From the NCBI GenBank assembly GCA_030867875.1, contig JAOWCC010000577.1:71047012-71111011 (forward strand): 64,000 nt of DNA. Direction: 5' to 3'. A program made the translations under genes and the position numbers. This DNA is from Actinernus sp. WN-2022 (taxonomy: Eukaryota; Cnidaria; Anthozoa; Actiniaria; Actinernidae). Positions 10,822-22,700 of this stretch are shown piece after piece; the first letter of the stretch is position 1; each line of letters opens with the position of its first letter. The notes below the pieces were generated by a model. The model saw only the letters and a program-made list of their open reading frames with translations. It was not told the origin of the DNA and did not search any database.

Positions 10822-11946
10822 TTGGACTATGCTGAAATACTACTTTTTCTTCATATTGTTCATGGCATAAATTTGAGTCTTCGTCAGCTGAAGCGAATTC
10901 TGTTGAAAAAGGGCTTAAGAAGACGACAGAGCCAAAGTGATTCCTCTGTTATTGTATCGGCAATAGAGCAAGAGTTAAGACGAAGCGGGTGCTTATTAGG
11001 TTACCGGCAAATGCACCAAAGACTGCGGATAGACTACGGCCTTGTAGTGAACAGAGAAACTGTTCGCACTGCTTTAGCAATTCTAGACCCGGAAGGAGTT
11101 TCTCGACGCTCTCGCCACAGATTAAAAAGACGTCAATACATTGCAAGAGGACCAAACTATGTCTGGCATATCGACGGATATGATAAACTCAAACCATTTG
11201 GTTTTTGTATACATGGCGCTATAGACGGCTTCAGTCGTCGCATCATGTGGCTCGAGGTAGGCCATTCAAACAATAATCCTCGTGTGGTCGCTACATATTT
11301 TCATGAATGCGTTAAACAGCTTGGTGGAGTGCCATGGAGATGCCGCAGCGATGCAGGAACTGAAAATGTTAACGTTGCTGCAATGCAACGGTATTTCAGA
11401 CGTGATGCCAACGATGAGTTTTCTGGTGAAAAAAGTTATCAGTACGGACGTTCCACGTCGAATCAACGCATTGAGGGATGGTGGTCATTTCTTAGAAAAT
11501 CTGAAACAGATTGGTGGTTAAGTTATTTTAAGGATCTAAGAGACCAAGGGCTATACGATGACACTAACCCCCTGCACGTAGAGTGCTTAAAGTTTTGCTA
11601 TATGCCCTTTCTCAGAGAGGAGTTGTATCGTGTTGCAAAACACTGGAACTTGCACAGAATTCGCCCCTCTACCAATGAACATTCCGCTTGCGGGCGGCCA
11701 GACACTATCTATTTTATCCCGGAAGCATTTAACACCATTACGTATCTACAGGCTGTCTCCCAAGAAGATCTAGATGTGGCAAATGAAGTTTGTTGTGAGA
11801 TTCCTCAGGACAATTTCACAGAAACATTCTCTGAGCTGGCGCAATTAATCATCAGGGAAAACAATCTCCAAATGGGAGAAGGTGATGTGAGTCAGACCGA
11901 GCGCCTCTACATAGATTTACTTGGTTTCATCGAGAACCTGATTTAA
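10822..11946 (+). CDS. integrase-core DDE transposase-like protein
   Basis: A 374-codon frame ends at a stop at 11944-11946. An N-terminal helix-turn-helix-like region (HGINLSLRQLKRILLKKGL) comes first, then a linker (GYRQMHQRL, LDPEGVSRR). The retroviral-type integrase fold follows, with candidate catalytic D118 (HIDGYDKLKPFG), D177 (RSDAGTEN) and E218 (NQRIEGWW); all three are present. This matches, from memory, a metazoan integrase-core family common in fish, cnidarians and sponges. It probably acts, or once acted, on DNA ends. The first codon in this frame is TTG, not ATG. The frame stays open upstream to 10711, inside the MITE, and the stretch IERYFHIGLDYAEI looks like genuine family sequence, so the true start is upstream, either in another exon or removed by the MITE insertion. 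There are no internal stops, so it is recent or under constraint. Confidence 0.85.
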   Translation: MDYAEILLFLHIVHGINLSLRQLKRILLKKGLRRRQSQSDSSVIVSAIEQELRRSGCLLGYRQMHQRLRIDYGLVVNRETVRTALAILDPEGVSRRSRHRLKRRQYIARGPNYVWHIDGYDKLKPFGFCIHGAIDGFSRRIMWLEVGHSNNNPRVVATYFHECVKQLGGVPWRCRSDAGTENVNVAAMQRYFRRDANDEFSGEKSYQYGRSTSNQRIEGWWSFLRKSETDWWLSYFKDLRDQGLYDDTNPLHVECLKFCYMPFLREELYRVAKHWNLHRIRPSTNEHSACGRPDTIYFIPEAFNTITYLQAVSQEDLDVANEVCCEIPQDNFTETFSELAQLIIRENNLQMGEGDVSQTERLYIDLLGFIENLI

Positions 11947-12558
11947 ATGCGGTTAGTCTTACTACTTTATTACCTCAAAGAGTCGGCTCATATGGTATGA
12001 AAGAATGTTTTTCAGTTTATCATCGTTCACAGATACGCCCGCTTTATTGTAACAACGGACAGGTATTGCTGGCTTGCAATCAATCACCAGAGATCCAAAT
12101 GACAAAGACGTGGTGACCATAGCGACCACAAACAGGCGGCTATCACGTCACGTGCTACCCAGCAATACTGTATTGGTCATTTGAAACTCCCCGTTGGTTT
12201 GATCAAACCATAATTGACATTTTTCCAAATTATTTGGATCGATTTATCCAAAGTTTGATTGTGCAGATTTTCATCAGCCTTAAAAGGAATGAGGGCCACG
12301 GTGAGATGTCGCCGGCCTTCAGACTTTCCCTTCCAGGAAATAAATTATGTTTAGCAATTTATATATCACCTGGCGAGTTTCAAAACTTGTTCTCATGTTG
12401 GATATTTAAAATCAAAACAGGGAGGTGATCAAAGCAATCATGCAAAAGTAATTACAAGCTTGCATATAGATATAGTCTTCAAGGTGAGGAAACCGCTTAA
12501 GCTGTTTGTATAGGCCTTTCCAAAGATAGAGTCGATTGCTCGCTGGATATGCCGGGCG
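11947..12558. other. 3' flank of the integrase gene; nothing recognised
   Basis: No TIR partner for the integrase gene and no further exon could be identified. Confidence 0.4.
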
Positions 12559-12749
12559 GGCCGTCCTAGCTAAAGCCTCGATTTGACTACATATTTTTAA
12601 CGTGCTGAGAATTGGGATTTACTTTCACTCTATTGCGTAACTACCAGTCGTACCGTAGCATATTGTCAAATCATCCAACAACATAAATCCTATGGGAAGT
12701 GAAATATAGATGTACATGTAGTCAAATCGAGGCTTTGGCTACGACGGCC
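12559..12749. mobile_element. MITE of 191 bp, TIR about 32 bp
   Basis: GGCCGTCCTAGCTAAAGCCT at the left end is matched in inverted orientation by AGGCTTTGGCTACGACGGCC at the right end, and the match continues through CGATTTGACTACAT. No clear target duplication was found. Confidence 0.85.
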
Positions 12750-12847
12750 AATGCAATAAACCACTCTCTCGTATATCTTGGTGGCGAAAGGCCTATTCAT
12801 TTTAGTTCTCCGTCACTAAAGGTAGCCAAACCTTCGGTGATATCGAT

Positions 12848-13034
12848 TGTATCTAGTTAGCATGATAATCAAAATATATCCATATTTGTAGAAAGAGGAT
12901 TTCTATCAGTTCAGGGTCAACTCCATCCTCCATGGCTTGAATCTAGTTAGCATGATAATCACAATCTATCCATATTCACAGAAAGATGATTTGTATCATA
13001 GCAGGGTGAACTCCAGCCTCCATGCAAGGCTAAG
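12848..13034 (+). repeat. tandem duplication of about 92 bp
   Basis: Two diverged copies both begin ATCTAGTTAGCATGATAATC (about 12851 and 12943) and both end near CTCCATG. Confidence 0.85.
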
Positions 13035-13061
13035 CAAGAACTGTGAGGAATAGACCGATTT

Positions 13062-13217
13062 AGCTTGTACATTTGTTGTCCCAATTCAGATAACGTGACA
13101 GTTCTCCGGAGGATTCAGTGCTTTGTTTTCCAGTTAGAGAATTTTTTTCAATTGGGATACAGAAAAACATTACTCACGGGAAACGTCACTGAATTGGGAC
13201 AACAAATGTACAAGCTT
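13062..13217. mobile_element. MITE of about 156 bp
   Basis: AGCTTGTACATTTGTTGTCC at the left is matched in reverse complement at the right (GGACAACAAATGTACAAGCT), and the match continues through CAATTCAG. The ORF at 13065-13268 crosses the element and is spurious. Confidence 0.85.
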
Positions 13218-13793
13218 TCACAGACGCCAATCAGTCCTATATCGACTCACGCATGCATCGTGACCTAGCCCCTTTATCTACGTTAGAAGGATATTACTTA
13301 TTACTAGTTACATTTCGAGGCAATTGTTGCATATTTTAAAGACTTAATTATCATAAGCTTATCTCATCTGCTGTGTACATTCACGAATGAGGGTGACGTT
13401 CACAGATCCTTTGTTTAAAACATCAGTGTTCGCTAAAAAATGAGAAACTTGGCCTTCACTTTCTTTTACCATACTTTTCCCAGTTCCCATGCATGAAGCA
13501 TGAAGGCACAGTTATCTATTCTCGAACTCCTTAATTATTCATCATTCAACAGTCATTAAATGAGGGGAGGGGGGGCTGCTTGCATCTTGCTAACCAGTGA
13601 AATTCATTGATACATGTATGATCACATATCAAACCTTGGAGATCTCATCTGCATATTCATGACACTTGAAATGGAAGTAAGGAACCGGGCCTTGATGATA
13701 AGCAGGGCTTCATCGAGGAAATACAGAATACGGATACGCTACGCATCTTGCCGATACATCAAAAGGGTATTTACTGTGCTTCGCGCCGTACCG
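13218..13793. other. no gene recognised
   Basis: A G-run lies near 13565-13573. The ORF at 13614-13820 overlaps the start of the following element and has no recognisable domain. Confidence 0.4.
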
Positions 13794-14099
13794 TGGCCAC
13801 CCAACAAAGTTTTTGATTAGTTTTTCTCACACTCATTTATTTAATAATTCATGATAGTCATCCAATGGAGGAACTATATTTGGTCATATGTATTGGGTCT
13901 TGATACCCGGTTTATAGCTTCGCCGGTCAGGTGGATGCATCTTGACACCAGTTCCAAACACATGAAACACCAGTTCCAAACGCACTAGACAAAGTGTTTA
14001 ATCAGATTTCCAACCCTTGTGATCAATATTTATTAATCATCATATTCATGAACCACTAAGTACTTACATTTGTACATACTGATAGACTACAAGTAAGGA

Positions 14100-14215
14100 G
14101 TGAAGAAGTAAAGTACGACATAGAAAGAAAGTGTGCCTCCACTAGAGTTCGAACCTCGACCCTTCCGACTGCTTGTACTTACCACTACACTACTGGTACG
14201 CTAGTTTAAATCACT
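14100..14215 (-). repeat. tRNA-derived SINE-like sequence
   Basis: On the minus strand an A box (AGTGTAGTGGTAAGTAC) is followed by a B box (GAGGTTCGAACTCTAG), with the spacing expected of a tRNA promoter. The element is short and lies inside the larger TIR element. Confidence 0.65.
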
Positions 14216-14339
14216 GCCAGCAAAAAAACGGTAAACAATACCTGCTAATGATGCTTGAAAAGAAGCGTATGTAAATTTTCGATTTAGCCATTCGCACGAG
14301 AAGTCATTTCAAACACACGTTTGAAATAGTTCTTGACAT

Positions 14340-14512
14340 CTTTTTGATTAATTTTGGGTCGCTTAACCAATCAGGAAGCCGACAGTCTGTTACATGCCCG
14401 TGCAAAGATACGGTCTAGTGGCTAGACAATGTTATTTACACGGGCATGTACCTCAGACTGTCGGCTTCCTGATTGAGTAAGCGACGCAAAATGTCAAAAA
14501 TTAATCAAAAAC
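14340..14512. mobile_element. foldback element nested in 13794-14527
   Basis: Arms of about 65 bp share CAATCAGGAAGCCGACAGTC, the sequence ACATGCCCGTG and the outer TTTTTGATTAATTTT in inverted orientation, around a loop of about 35 bp. Confidence 0.85.
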
Positions 14513-14527
14513 TTTGTTGGGTGGCCA

Positions 14528-15130
14528 GATCACATGGAACAAAGGGAAGGTACTTTTTATTTTTGATCATTTTTTATGGAACAATGGTCTTGTACAAAAC
14601 AAAAACGTAAAACTAGAATTAATAATTAAACTATTAATAGTAATAAAGTCCAATGCCAATTTTTGGTAACAAAGTAGGAAAACTGACAACCCCAAAAAGA
14701 GAAGGAAATATGGAACCATGCAAGCAATCCAATAAACAAATCTAACTTCCGACGCTAACGAATACGATGTTATACAGGTTGTCTCGTGCATGTTGCATTG
14801 TGCACATTGCATTAACAATTCAAAGGCAAAATGTCATTAATTTTATGCTGTCTCTTTAGTGAAGACCGCCAGTGTGTCAGTTAATAGTAATCAGTTTCAT
14901 AACAGTACGAGGATTTTGAATTCACTATTTATCGACATTTTTTTGCATTTGCTGGACCCAGTCTTTCGATGCAATATGCGCAGTGAAGCGTGCACGAGAC
15001 AGGCAAAATTAAATTGCCTGATCATGTTCAAGGCAAACGAAAACGAACAAAACTTCACTTGGTGTTTTGTTTTTATTCGCCTTGGCCCATTATGTCACAT
15101 GCTTAGATGATCAATCTTTAATTCAACACG
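14528..15130. other. no gene recognised
   Basis: AT-rich. The ORFs at 14567-14818 (minus) and 14859-15110 (plus) have no domain or exon support. Confidence 0.4.
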
Positions 15131-15396
15131 TTCATGCTTAACAGTAACTAAAACGTGGAATATATTTCAATGAAACGATAACTTTAGCTTTGTAGTACAG
15201 TAGCAACAGTATATTATTCGAGGGCAATACAGTCATCGAAAAAATAACCGTTCATGCTTTACAGTAACAACAGTAACTAAAACGTAGCATACAATGTATA
15301 TTTAAATGAAACGATATATTTAAATGAAACGATACCTTTAGCTAAGTACCAGCAATAGTACCAGCAATAGTATTGCAGGGCACTACAATCGCTGAG
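15131..15396 (+). repeat. diverged tandem duplication downstream of the HECT gene
   Basis: Two blocks (about 15131-15239 and 15250-15396) share GTTCATGCTT, AACAGTAACTAAAACGT, AATGAAACGATA and the ending CTTTAGCT..GTAC. The second copy has small internal duplications. Confidence 0.75.
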
Positions 15397-15586
15397 TTTC
15401 CTTTTTCATATTGTTTATCATTGCAGTTTTCGTAACTACATGTATATAGCATATAATATGAAACTTCTTTAACAAAACGGAGTTAAGAAAAACGATAACA
15501 AATTCTCAGACCAATACGAAACACGTCATCGCCGTTAAGTTGAGCCCGTGCCAGTGAAATCGATTCATAGGTTTTGACGAAAATGT

Positions 15587-16775
15587 TCAGTAATTCAGGT
15601 CCCAGCAGCTGCAGTCGCGAAGGTAAAAGTCCATATTGGTCCGGAGTTGTAAATAAGAGTGATAGTTCTTGGGCAGAATTAATTTGCGGAAACATGTGTA
15701 AGTCCTCGGTCGAACTGCTGCTGGTGGCATCACTTGTAGACATACTGAAATACTGTAACCAGGTAACAGAACATCCGTAGCAGTACAGAAACGTAGAAAT
15801 TTGACGACGATGTCATCGCTTGATACCTTGAGGTATCGTTCCAGCCAGTGAAAAATCTGAGCTTCTTTGGGGTCGACTGGAATCATGATTAAGGAGGCAA
15901 TGATCCGGGATCCAGTTGGTACACAAAGTTCGTACAGGGATGCGACCTCAGCTCTTGTTATGCCATTCCAAAAGGAGCCCATTCCCTCCCGGATCTTTGT
16001 TAGACAAAAGTAGGGCTTTGTTACAAACTCAGTTGTTGCTACATGCAAAACAAGAGAGTTAATGTTCTCTGCGGAAGGTAACTGACGTGTGTTGTAATCC
16101 TCAAGCAAGTCCATTATCTGCTCTCTTGGAAATGGGCTATCACCAGCTAAGGCTTTTGATAAACACTCCCTCTCCTTTGGTGGAAGAATCCGCAAGAACG
16201 AATTAATCTTGCACTTGTCTGAGACATCACCTAGAAGTGTTTGCTGGACAGATGCTTGGACAATGCGCACTGGAAATGTACCGCATTGTACAAACTGATG
16301 TGTCACAATTCTGCCAATAACGACATAATCCTCTGGGCTGAGACTTGGGACTATCGGGATTGTGAACTCGCTATATGCTTCACTGTTAACGGACAAAAAG
16401 CCATCCCAAAACAACGAGTAGATCTCTCGTAGAACACCATCTCCAGAAGCTCCCTCTCCCTCTATACTCGCAAGGATGCGCTTCTGCAAAATGTTTCCAT
16501 CTTTGTATAATGAAATTAAATCCCTTACAATGTGCTCTTTGTTCACAATGATGTTTAGATCTCCATCCAGTGCATTAAAAGCCCGTTGTCTCTTCATGTC
16601 TAATTCATTATAATCAAAAGTTAGTTTTTCTTCTGCTGTCATGGGCTTATCGTCTTCCATCAGGATTTCGAGCAACTCATTCTCAACTGGATGGCTGATA
16701 GCAAAGTCTTGTTGAGAATCAATGGAAGCTCCAGTTTGACTTTCGCTGCAATCCTCTTCATCGGTACCAGTGGAT
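15587..16775 (-). CDS. HECT gene, exon 4 (HECT domain, stop)
   Basis: The acceptor TTTTTCAG at 16776 joins in phase 2 and reads STGTDEEDCSESQ before the longer open frame. HECT features are VRDLISLYKDG, PSLSPEDYVVIGRIVTHQFV, SLVLHVATTEFVTKPYF and the C-lobe FLRFCTATDVLLPG with RTYTCFRKLILPKNYHSY. The C-terminal 35 residues include the expected cysteine. A minus-strand ORF at 15483-15743 is a shadow in another frame. Confidence 0.88.
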
Positions 16776-19700
16776 CTGAAAAACGTGTATTACAATAGAG
16801 GTAATCGGCTAACGCTGTGGCCTCCAGATCATGTGATGTAAACAGATGCTACTCTGGGGAATTATTCCTTTTTCATTCTAATCATAATGCAGTCATGCCT
16901 ATCTGAATAAAATTAATTTTCAAAGATTCAATTCTCCAGAGTAATGTGTGTTTACATCACATGATCTGATTTGGGTGGCAACAGAGTTAGCCGATTACCT
17001 CTATTAACTCATTTTTATAGATTACAATATAGTCACATAAAATTTTAAAAAAGAACATATATATTGTACATAAATAAAATGCTATTAATGCGCCACAGTA
17101 CACCTTTTTATACAAATAAGATCTTACTTGACTGCCACTATTATTCTTATAACCCTAGTTCACGAATCACTAAGCCTTACGAATTACGAGGATATATTGA
17201 ACAAAACCCCGTATTGAGCACCAAAGTCTAACAGGATAAAGCCTGAGTTTTGTGCCGAGCTAAAACGGATTTCAGCAAACTTTTTTGTATTTCACAACAT
17301 TTACGTTGCTGTTGGACTGGTGAAAGTTAAATTCGAGTGTTAATCCAAAGCGAAAATGTAAAACAAAACATTCTCGTCAGGGCTAGACTTGGATATGTAA
17401 CACCAAACTAAAAATCAAAACAAACTAAACATTGTTGTCAGGGCTAGACTTGGATATGTAACACCAAACTTAAAGTACTACTAATTATAAGATCAAATGA
17501 CACTTCTCCTGTATTCTTCAATTGTCATTACCATTATCTCTACAATGTATGTAACAGTAAACTTAAGTCAAAATTCCCATGGGAAGTCTGATTATTTTAG
17601 CCATAATTTCTGTCCACCATTAATCAGTTTAGAATTGGATGACGTCATTCAAGCAACCCAACAAAATAGATGTGGCTACTTTAGTATGCAGAAGAAAAGG
17701 GCGTATAGAGAGCTAAACGTTTGAATTCTAGTCTGTGTCACGTACATGTTGTGTAGCTGTTGCTTACATGTCATGAAAAGACCGCTAAACAAACAGGTGC
17801 TCATTTGTAATCCGAGTAATGCTCCAACTTATGGATAAAATAATCAGCCTTTCCCTAATAATAATAACTATTAGTATATACCACACCAGTGAATATGACT
17901 TTTCGCCGAAGCGGCTCGGTAAATATCCACCACTATTCACCTCCACTTCGGTGAATAATTGTTAATTATTATTGTTGTTGTTATTCTGATTAGGAAATGT
18001 TTGTTTAATATGACAAAGGGGGCATAATGATATTGAGGGGGCTCTCAAAAAATACTGGAGTGACAAGAGGAGCTACAGTTCTTTTCACTGAGATTATCTG
18101 CTACTACAGGAGGGGAAGCTCACAAAATTGAAAAGATGGAAGGATGCTACGAACATTTTACGTTTCCAATTTTGATATCCTAATGCCCTTCGCTCCAGTC
18201 ATATCAAATGAACATTTCTGGTTACTACAAGACATTTGAGCAATTAAAGTTTGACGAATTGAAAAACAGACTCGTTTGTGAAATCCAGTTCATATATTCT
18301 TTGTGATGTGAATTTAGTGGAAAAAACACTTTGACTGTTAAATGTATTTTAAGTATACAATAGTTTGATTTATGTGTTGGCAATGTACTATACCTTTCTA
18401 TTTCTCTTGGTTGGAACACTGAATAGGGGCTGTCAAGAGAGAGTGTATCCAGCTCACAGTATTTGTCAGCATAACCATAGCCTTTAAACAATATGTCCGG
18501 ATCATCACACATCATGACAGGCTCATCTACAGCTTCCATGTACAGTGCACAATCACTCACTGGATCAGAATGCTTGATTGTTTGGCCAGGGCATATACAC
18601 AATTTAAAATGTTCTGGCTGTAATGCATGCGAACCAATCCAATCATACACTGCCAGCATTTGCTCATCCTTTTTGAAGAAACGAACAAGTTTACCTTTGG
18701 TTAGGTGGTTTACTGCCACTCTCACTCTTGGAATTCCTAACTCAGGTACAGGAGGTATTCTTGATGACCTTGTCGATCTTATGGCTTCCACCCTCGCCTT
18801 CTCTTTCTCCTCTTTGTACAAAAACTCAAGCTTCTCCTTTTCTTTGCGTTGGTACGGTCTTCCTCTAGACAACGTTGGATAGCTTCTTCTTGTTCTTTCA
18901 TCAGTTGTTCTCGTTCTTTGGATGTGCCAATAAGTTGAGATTCATTTGCAATTGCAGTGTTACTACATGGATGGTTTCCAGTCACTTTGGCAATCTGAGA
19001 GGTATCTACAGCAAAGTAATCTTCAGAATCAGATTCAGAAGAATCATCTTTAAGCTCATCTTTGTCCGCATCTTTGACTGGTAAAGTATATTTCATACGC
19101 CAGGCCTTACCATTACCTTGGTGATCTTGAGTGTTTGATGGTCCTGGAACTAAATCTAGCATTGGCTGAGGGTCATCATCACTGTCCCTTGACACATCAG
19201 GTAATACATAAGTACATGTAGGCAGAAGCTTAGATGTCAAGTAAAGCCTGGTCTGTGACAGTTTGTGTTTCTCAATGTACTTCTGTAAGTTAAATATGTC
19301 ACTACTATCATTTTCTGTGGTGCATTCTGGTATAGCCCCTCCTTTAAAATTTGCAAGGTCAAAGACCATGTCACTAGCACATCCATTTGAAGATATTCCA
19401 CCAGGAAAAAATAGCTTCTTTGACAGATTAATTAGGTCATCTTTTGTGGACTCTGATGGCACATCTACCCTTCGTGTACCTCCTCCATTGTTCACCCGAA
19501 CAGTTACAAAACGTTCTTGCTGGTGGACATAATGCATCCAGCCAATAGTTATTTTTCTTGTTTTACATGTATTTACCAAACTGGCTGAGTGGCTATTGGC
19601 AGGGCTTCTAGCCTTTGTTGTTGTGGACTTTCTCTTTTCTTTACCCCTCTTCAGCACCTCTATGAGTTTTCTCTTCCTTTCTTCATAATTACCATCTGAA

Positions 19701-22700
19701 ACCTCCTGCTCATGTTTGGAGATGTGACGCTGACAAAATGCCTTTAGAGCAAGTACATCCCCCTTAGCATGTAGTCCTAATTCATGAAGACATTGATTGG
19801 AGGCATAGGTTACAGCTTCAACATCCATCTAATAGTAAAAAAGAAAACAAATCATTATGTTTATCTTTTATCAAATAAACAACTTGTTAAGTTAGATACA
19901 TGTATTAACTTTAATTTGTTATATTTACATAGACTGTACATGTGTTTAATATATATTCACATCCTTACCCAGAAGAAGAATTAATGAAACTGAACATGTA
20001 GAAACAGTAACAGTAGTACTGCTACTGCTACTCTTACTACTACTGCTACATGTTGTTACTGCTACCACTACCACAGTCTAGTACCAACACTACTACTGTT
20101 GCTATAATTGATGCTTGTACATCTATTATTATCAATATCAAACGCCAATACATGGACCAATGCAATGTCAAATTATCAGAGTTCCTATCTAAGTTTTTAA
20201 AAGAAAGTTACATGGACATGTACATATAATTAGGAATAATGCTTTACGAGTCCATGTTTATATGTTTTTCTCAAACTTATTAATAATTCATGAGCTTTTT
20301 AGTCAATCAGAGGGCTGCATTTGGTCACATGCATGAATCTTGATACCCAATGAAACACTAGATGAACATCACTAGTGATGTTCATCTGTGTTCTCATTGG
20401 GCATCAAGATTCATGCATGTGTTGGACCTAATTAAGCTACAAGGATTACAGTTGTGGATTGTTGGAATGACAACAATCGGTCTTCTGAAAAAGATTTATT
20501 TCAAGTACAAGCATTTATGAACCTTCTAACGTTTTTCCAACAAAAAAAGGAACCTTACAGATAAGGGTACAGTCTAGCTATACACGTGTGTGGCCTATAC
20601 ACAGGTATTTACGGTAGGTTAAAAAGTCATAAATGAAGGAAAATTTGAGGAAAACAGATGGCTACATTTAACCTGACAGTGGGTGGAATTCTGCTGGTTG
20701 CTGGCATTGCTTCTACTGACAACTCTGGGGTGAGGTTTGAAGTAACCTTCTGAACTTGTGTTGTGACTAACCAAAATAAATCAAGTCATGCTGGACCATA
20801 AAATTCATAACCGATTGACAACTGTGGCAATATAGTGGTCCACCCCTACCCAAAGGAATATCTTCAAAAGAACATTATACTTTTAAACATGGATATGTTT
20901 CAAATGAAAATGTATTCACTGCTTGTCAAGATCAGACTCTCCTTTTTAAAAGGCAAGGCCTAAGAGTGATACATTATTATAAGTTGATACAGTCTATGAT
21001 CATATGATTGTAAACAATTAAAAAATTATATCACACAAATTAAACAAGAAATAAAATTGAAGCAAATTAAAGAACATGTAAATTCACACGAAAACAAAAT
21101 GATGTCCAATGCTATTCCAGACATTATCTTTGAGTAACAAATGTGGTAGTGATAGACAGATACGTTTATTTAAACCAGTACATGTAACTCTTTCAGCCAA
21201 TAAACTTAAACTGTTATCAACAGAGACCCTGGTGTGACATCAGAGATGGTAGCCAATTGGTTTGTTTAGAACATCTTTATTGATACACAAACCTTTATAA
21301 ATTAAAGATGTTTATTAAAAGTTTGTGAACATACAAAATCCTGTCAGAGTAACATACCTTTTCCTGTCCAAAATTTGACACTATTGCACTGTCAATTCCT
21401 CGTGCTCTTAGAAAGTTCAGCACCTATAAAAATTATATTAATCAGTTAAAAAATAACATCACACAGAAGTTATTTTAAAACTAATTGCACATGCTATAAT
21501 CACTTCAGTTTCCCCAGGCTGCAATGTCCCATGTCTTCTATAATCTGGTGCTTGTTAATTTTTGGTATGTTTGCCCCTTGTGAAATCCACAACAATTTGA
21601 CCATTTGATGATGCAAAATGTGGTAATAATTATTAATAAGAGAAAATACCACAGTAAGCTATTGTAAATTTGTTAACTTAAATACCCAAACAGTAAACAA
21701 TGGCACTGCCATCATAATAGGCCTTTTGTAGCTAACAGTCACGTGCTGATGTAATACTTCATTAATGAATGAATGACCTTGTAATCCCCATGGGAAAAAC
21801 TTTGCCATGGATGCTGGATAGCAAGCCATTTTCAAAAATGCTGTTTTAGAAAGATTGACAATCGATTGGAGGTGAAAAATAGCATTTACAAACAGGTTTT
21901 GCTAATAACAATCTTGTACAAGGCTTCTAAGTAAATGAAGTTAAAAAAAATTGCCATCCAGTACATTCCTGTACAATCATGTGAATGCCTAGCTGCAAAA
22001 GACCCATTTCAGGAACAATTGTTAAAAACCTTAAAAAATAATCCAGCATACAGTGTAATTATTAATTTGTAGTATATGAACTACCAATGTAATAGGATGA
22101 ACAAACCACATTGGTGATGAGGAATGAGTACAAGTACACAATGCTCTTGAGGCCTGCCCATCCCATCGTCACCCCAGGCATTTGTCAGGCATTTGACAAC
22201 TCTTTGGTCTTATATAATTAAGCTTCTCCTGAATGGTGTTCTGGAAAACCTAAAACGGATCTCCATGCAACTTAGATATTTACTTCCTATTTACTAATCT
22301 AGTTTACACTAATACTGGAAGGTGCACAAAAGGATAAAACAGAGAAAAATACAGTCTTGAAACAATAATAACATGCAAGTGCAATAACGGAGGTTATAAA
22401 TAAATAAGCATGCAAATAAATGATGAGATAAATAATGATGGCTGAAAAACTAGTCAGCTTATAAGCGACTAAGATATGGAGGCGTCTTCATAATGCACTT
22501 GTCAATGTTTAGCCCCAGGGGGGGGGGGAACGGGCATACCCAGGGGATTTGATTCCATCCCCTCTTCCATGGGTGGGGAATTTGACATAATTTGAGATCC
22601 CGAGGGAGGGGCAGTTTGAGGACTTGAGTTCATATTGACAGTGTTACCACTGCATATTTTCCCAGGGAGGAAGGGCATTTGACACCAACACTTGTCCCCT

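Larger units (their letters stand above)
13794..14527. mobile_element. non-autonomous TIR element of 734 bp with nested insertions
   Basis: The outer ends are inverted copies of TGGCCACCCAACAAAGTTTT (continuing TGATTA). Inside lie a relative of the hairpin at 20323 (around 13855-13970), a tRNA-derived SINE (14100-14215) and a second inverted repeat (14340-14512). The target duplication is unclear. Confidence 0.8.

Noticed and set aside
18493..18882. 129-codon plus-strand ORF
   Set aside because: Antisense shadow of HECT exon 3.
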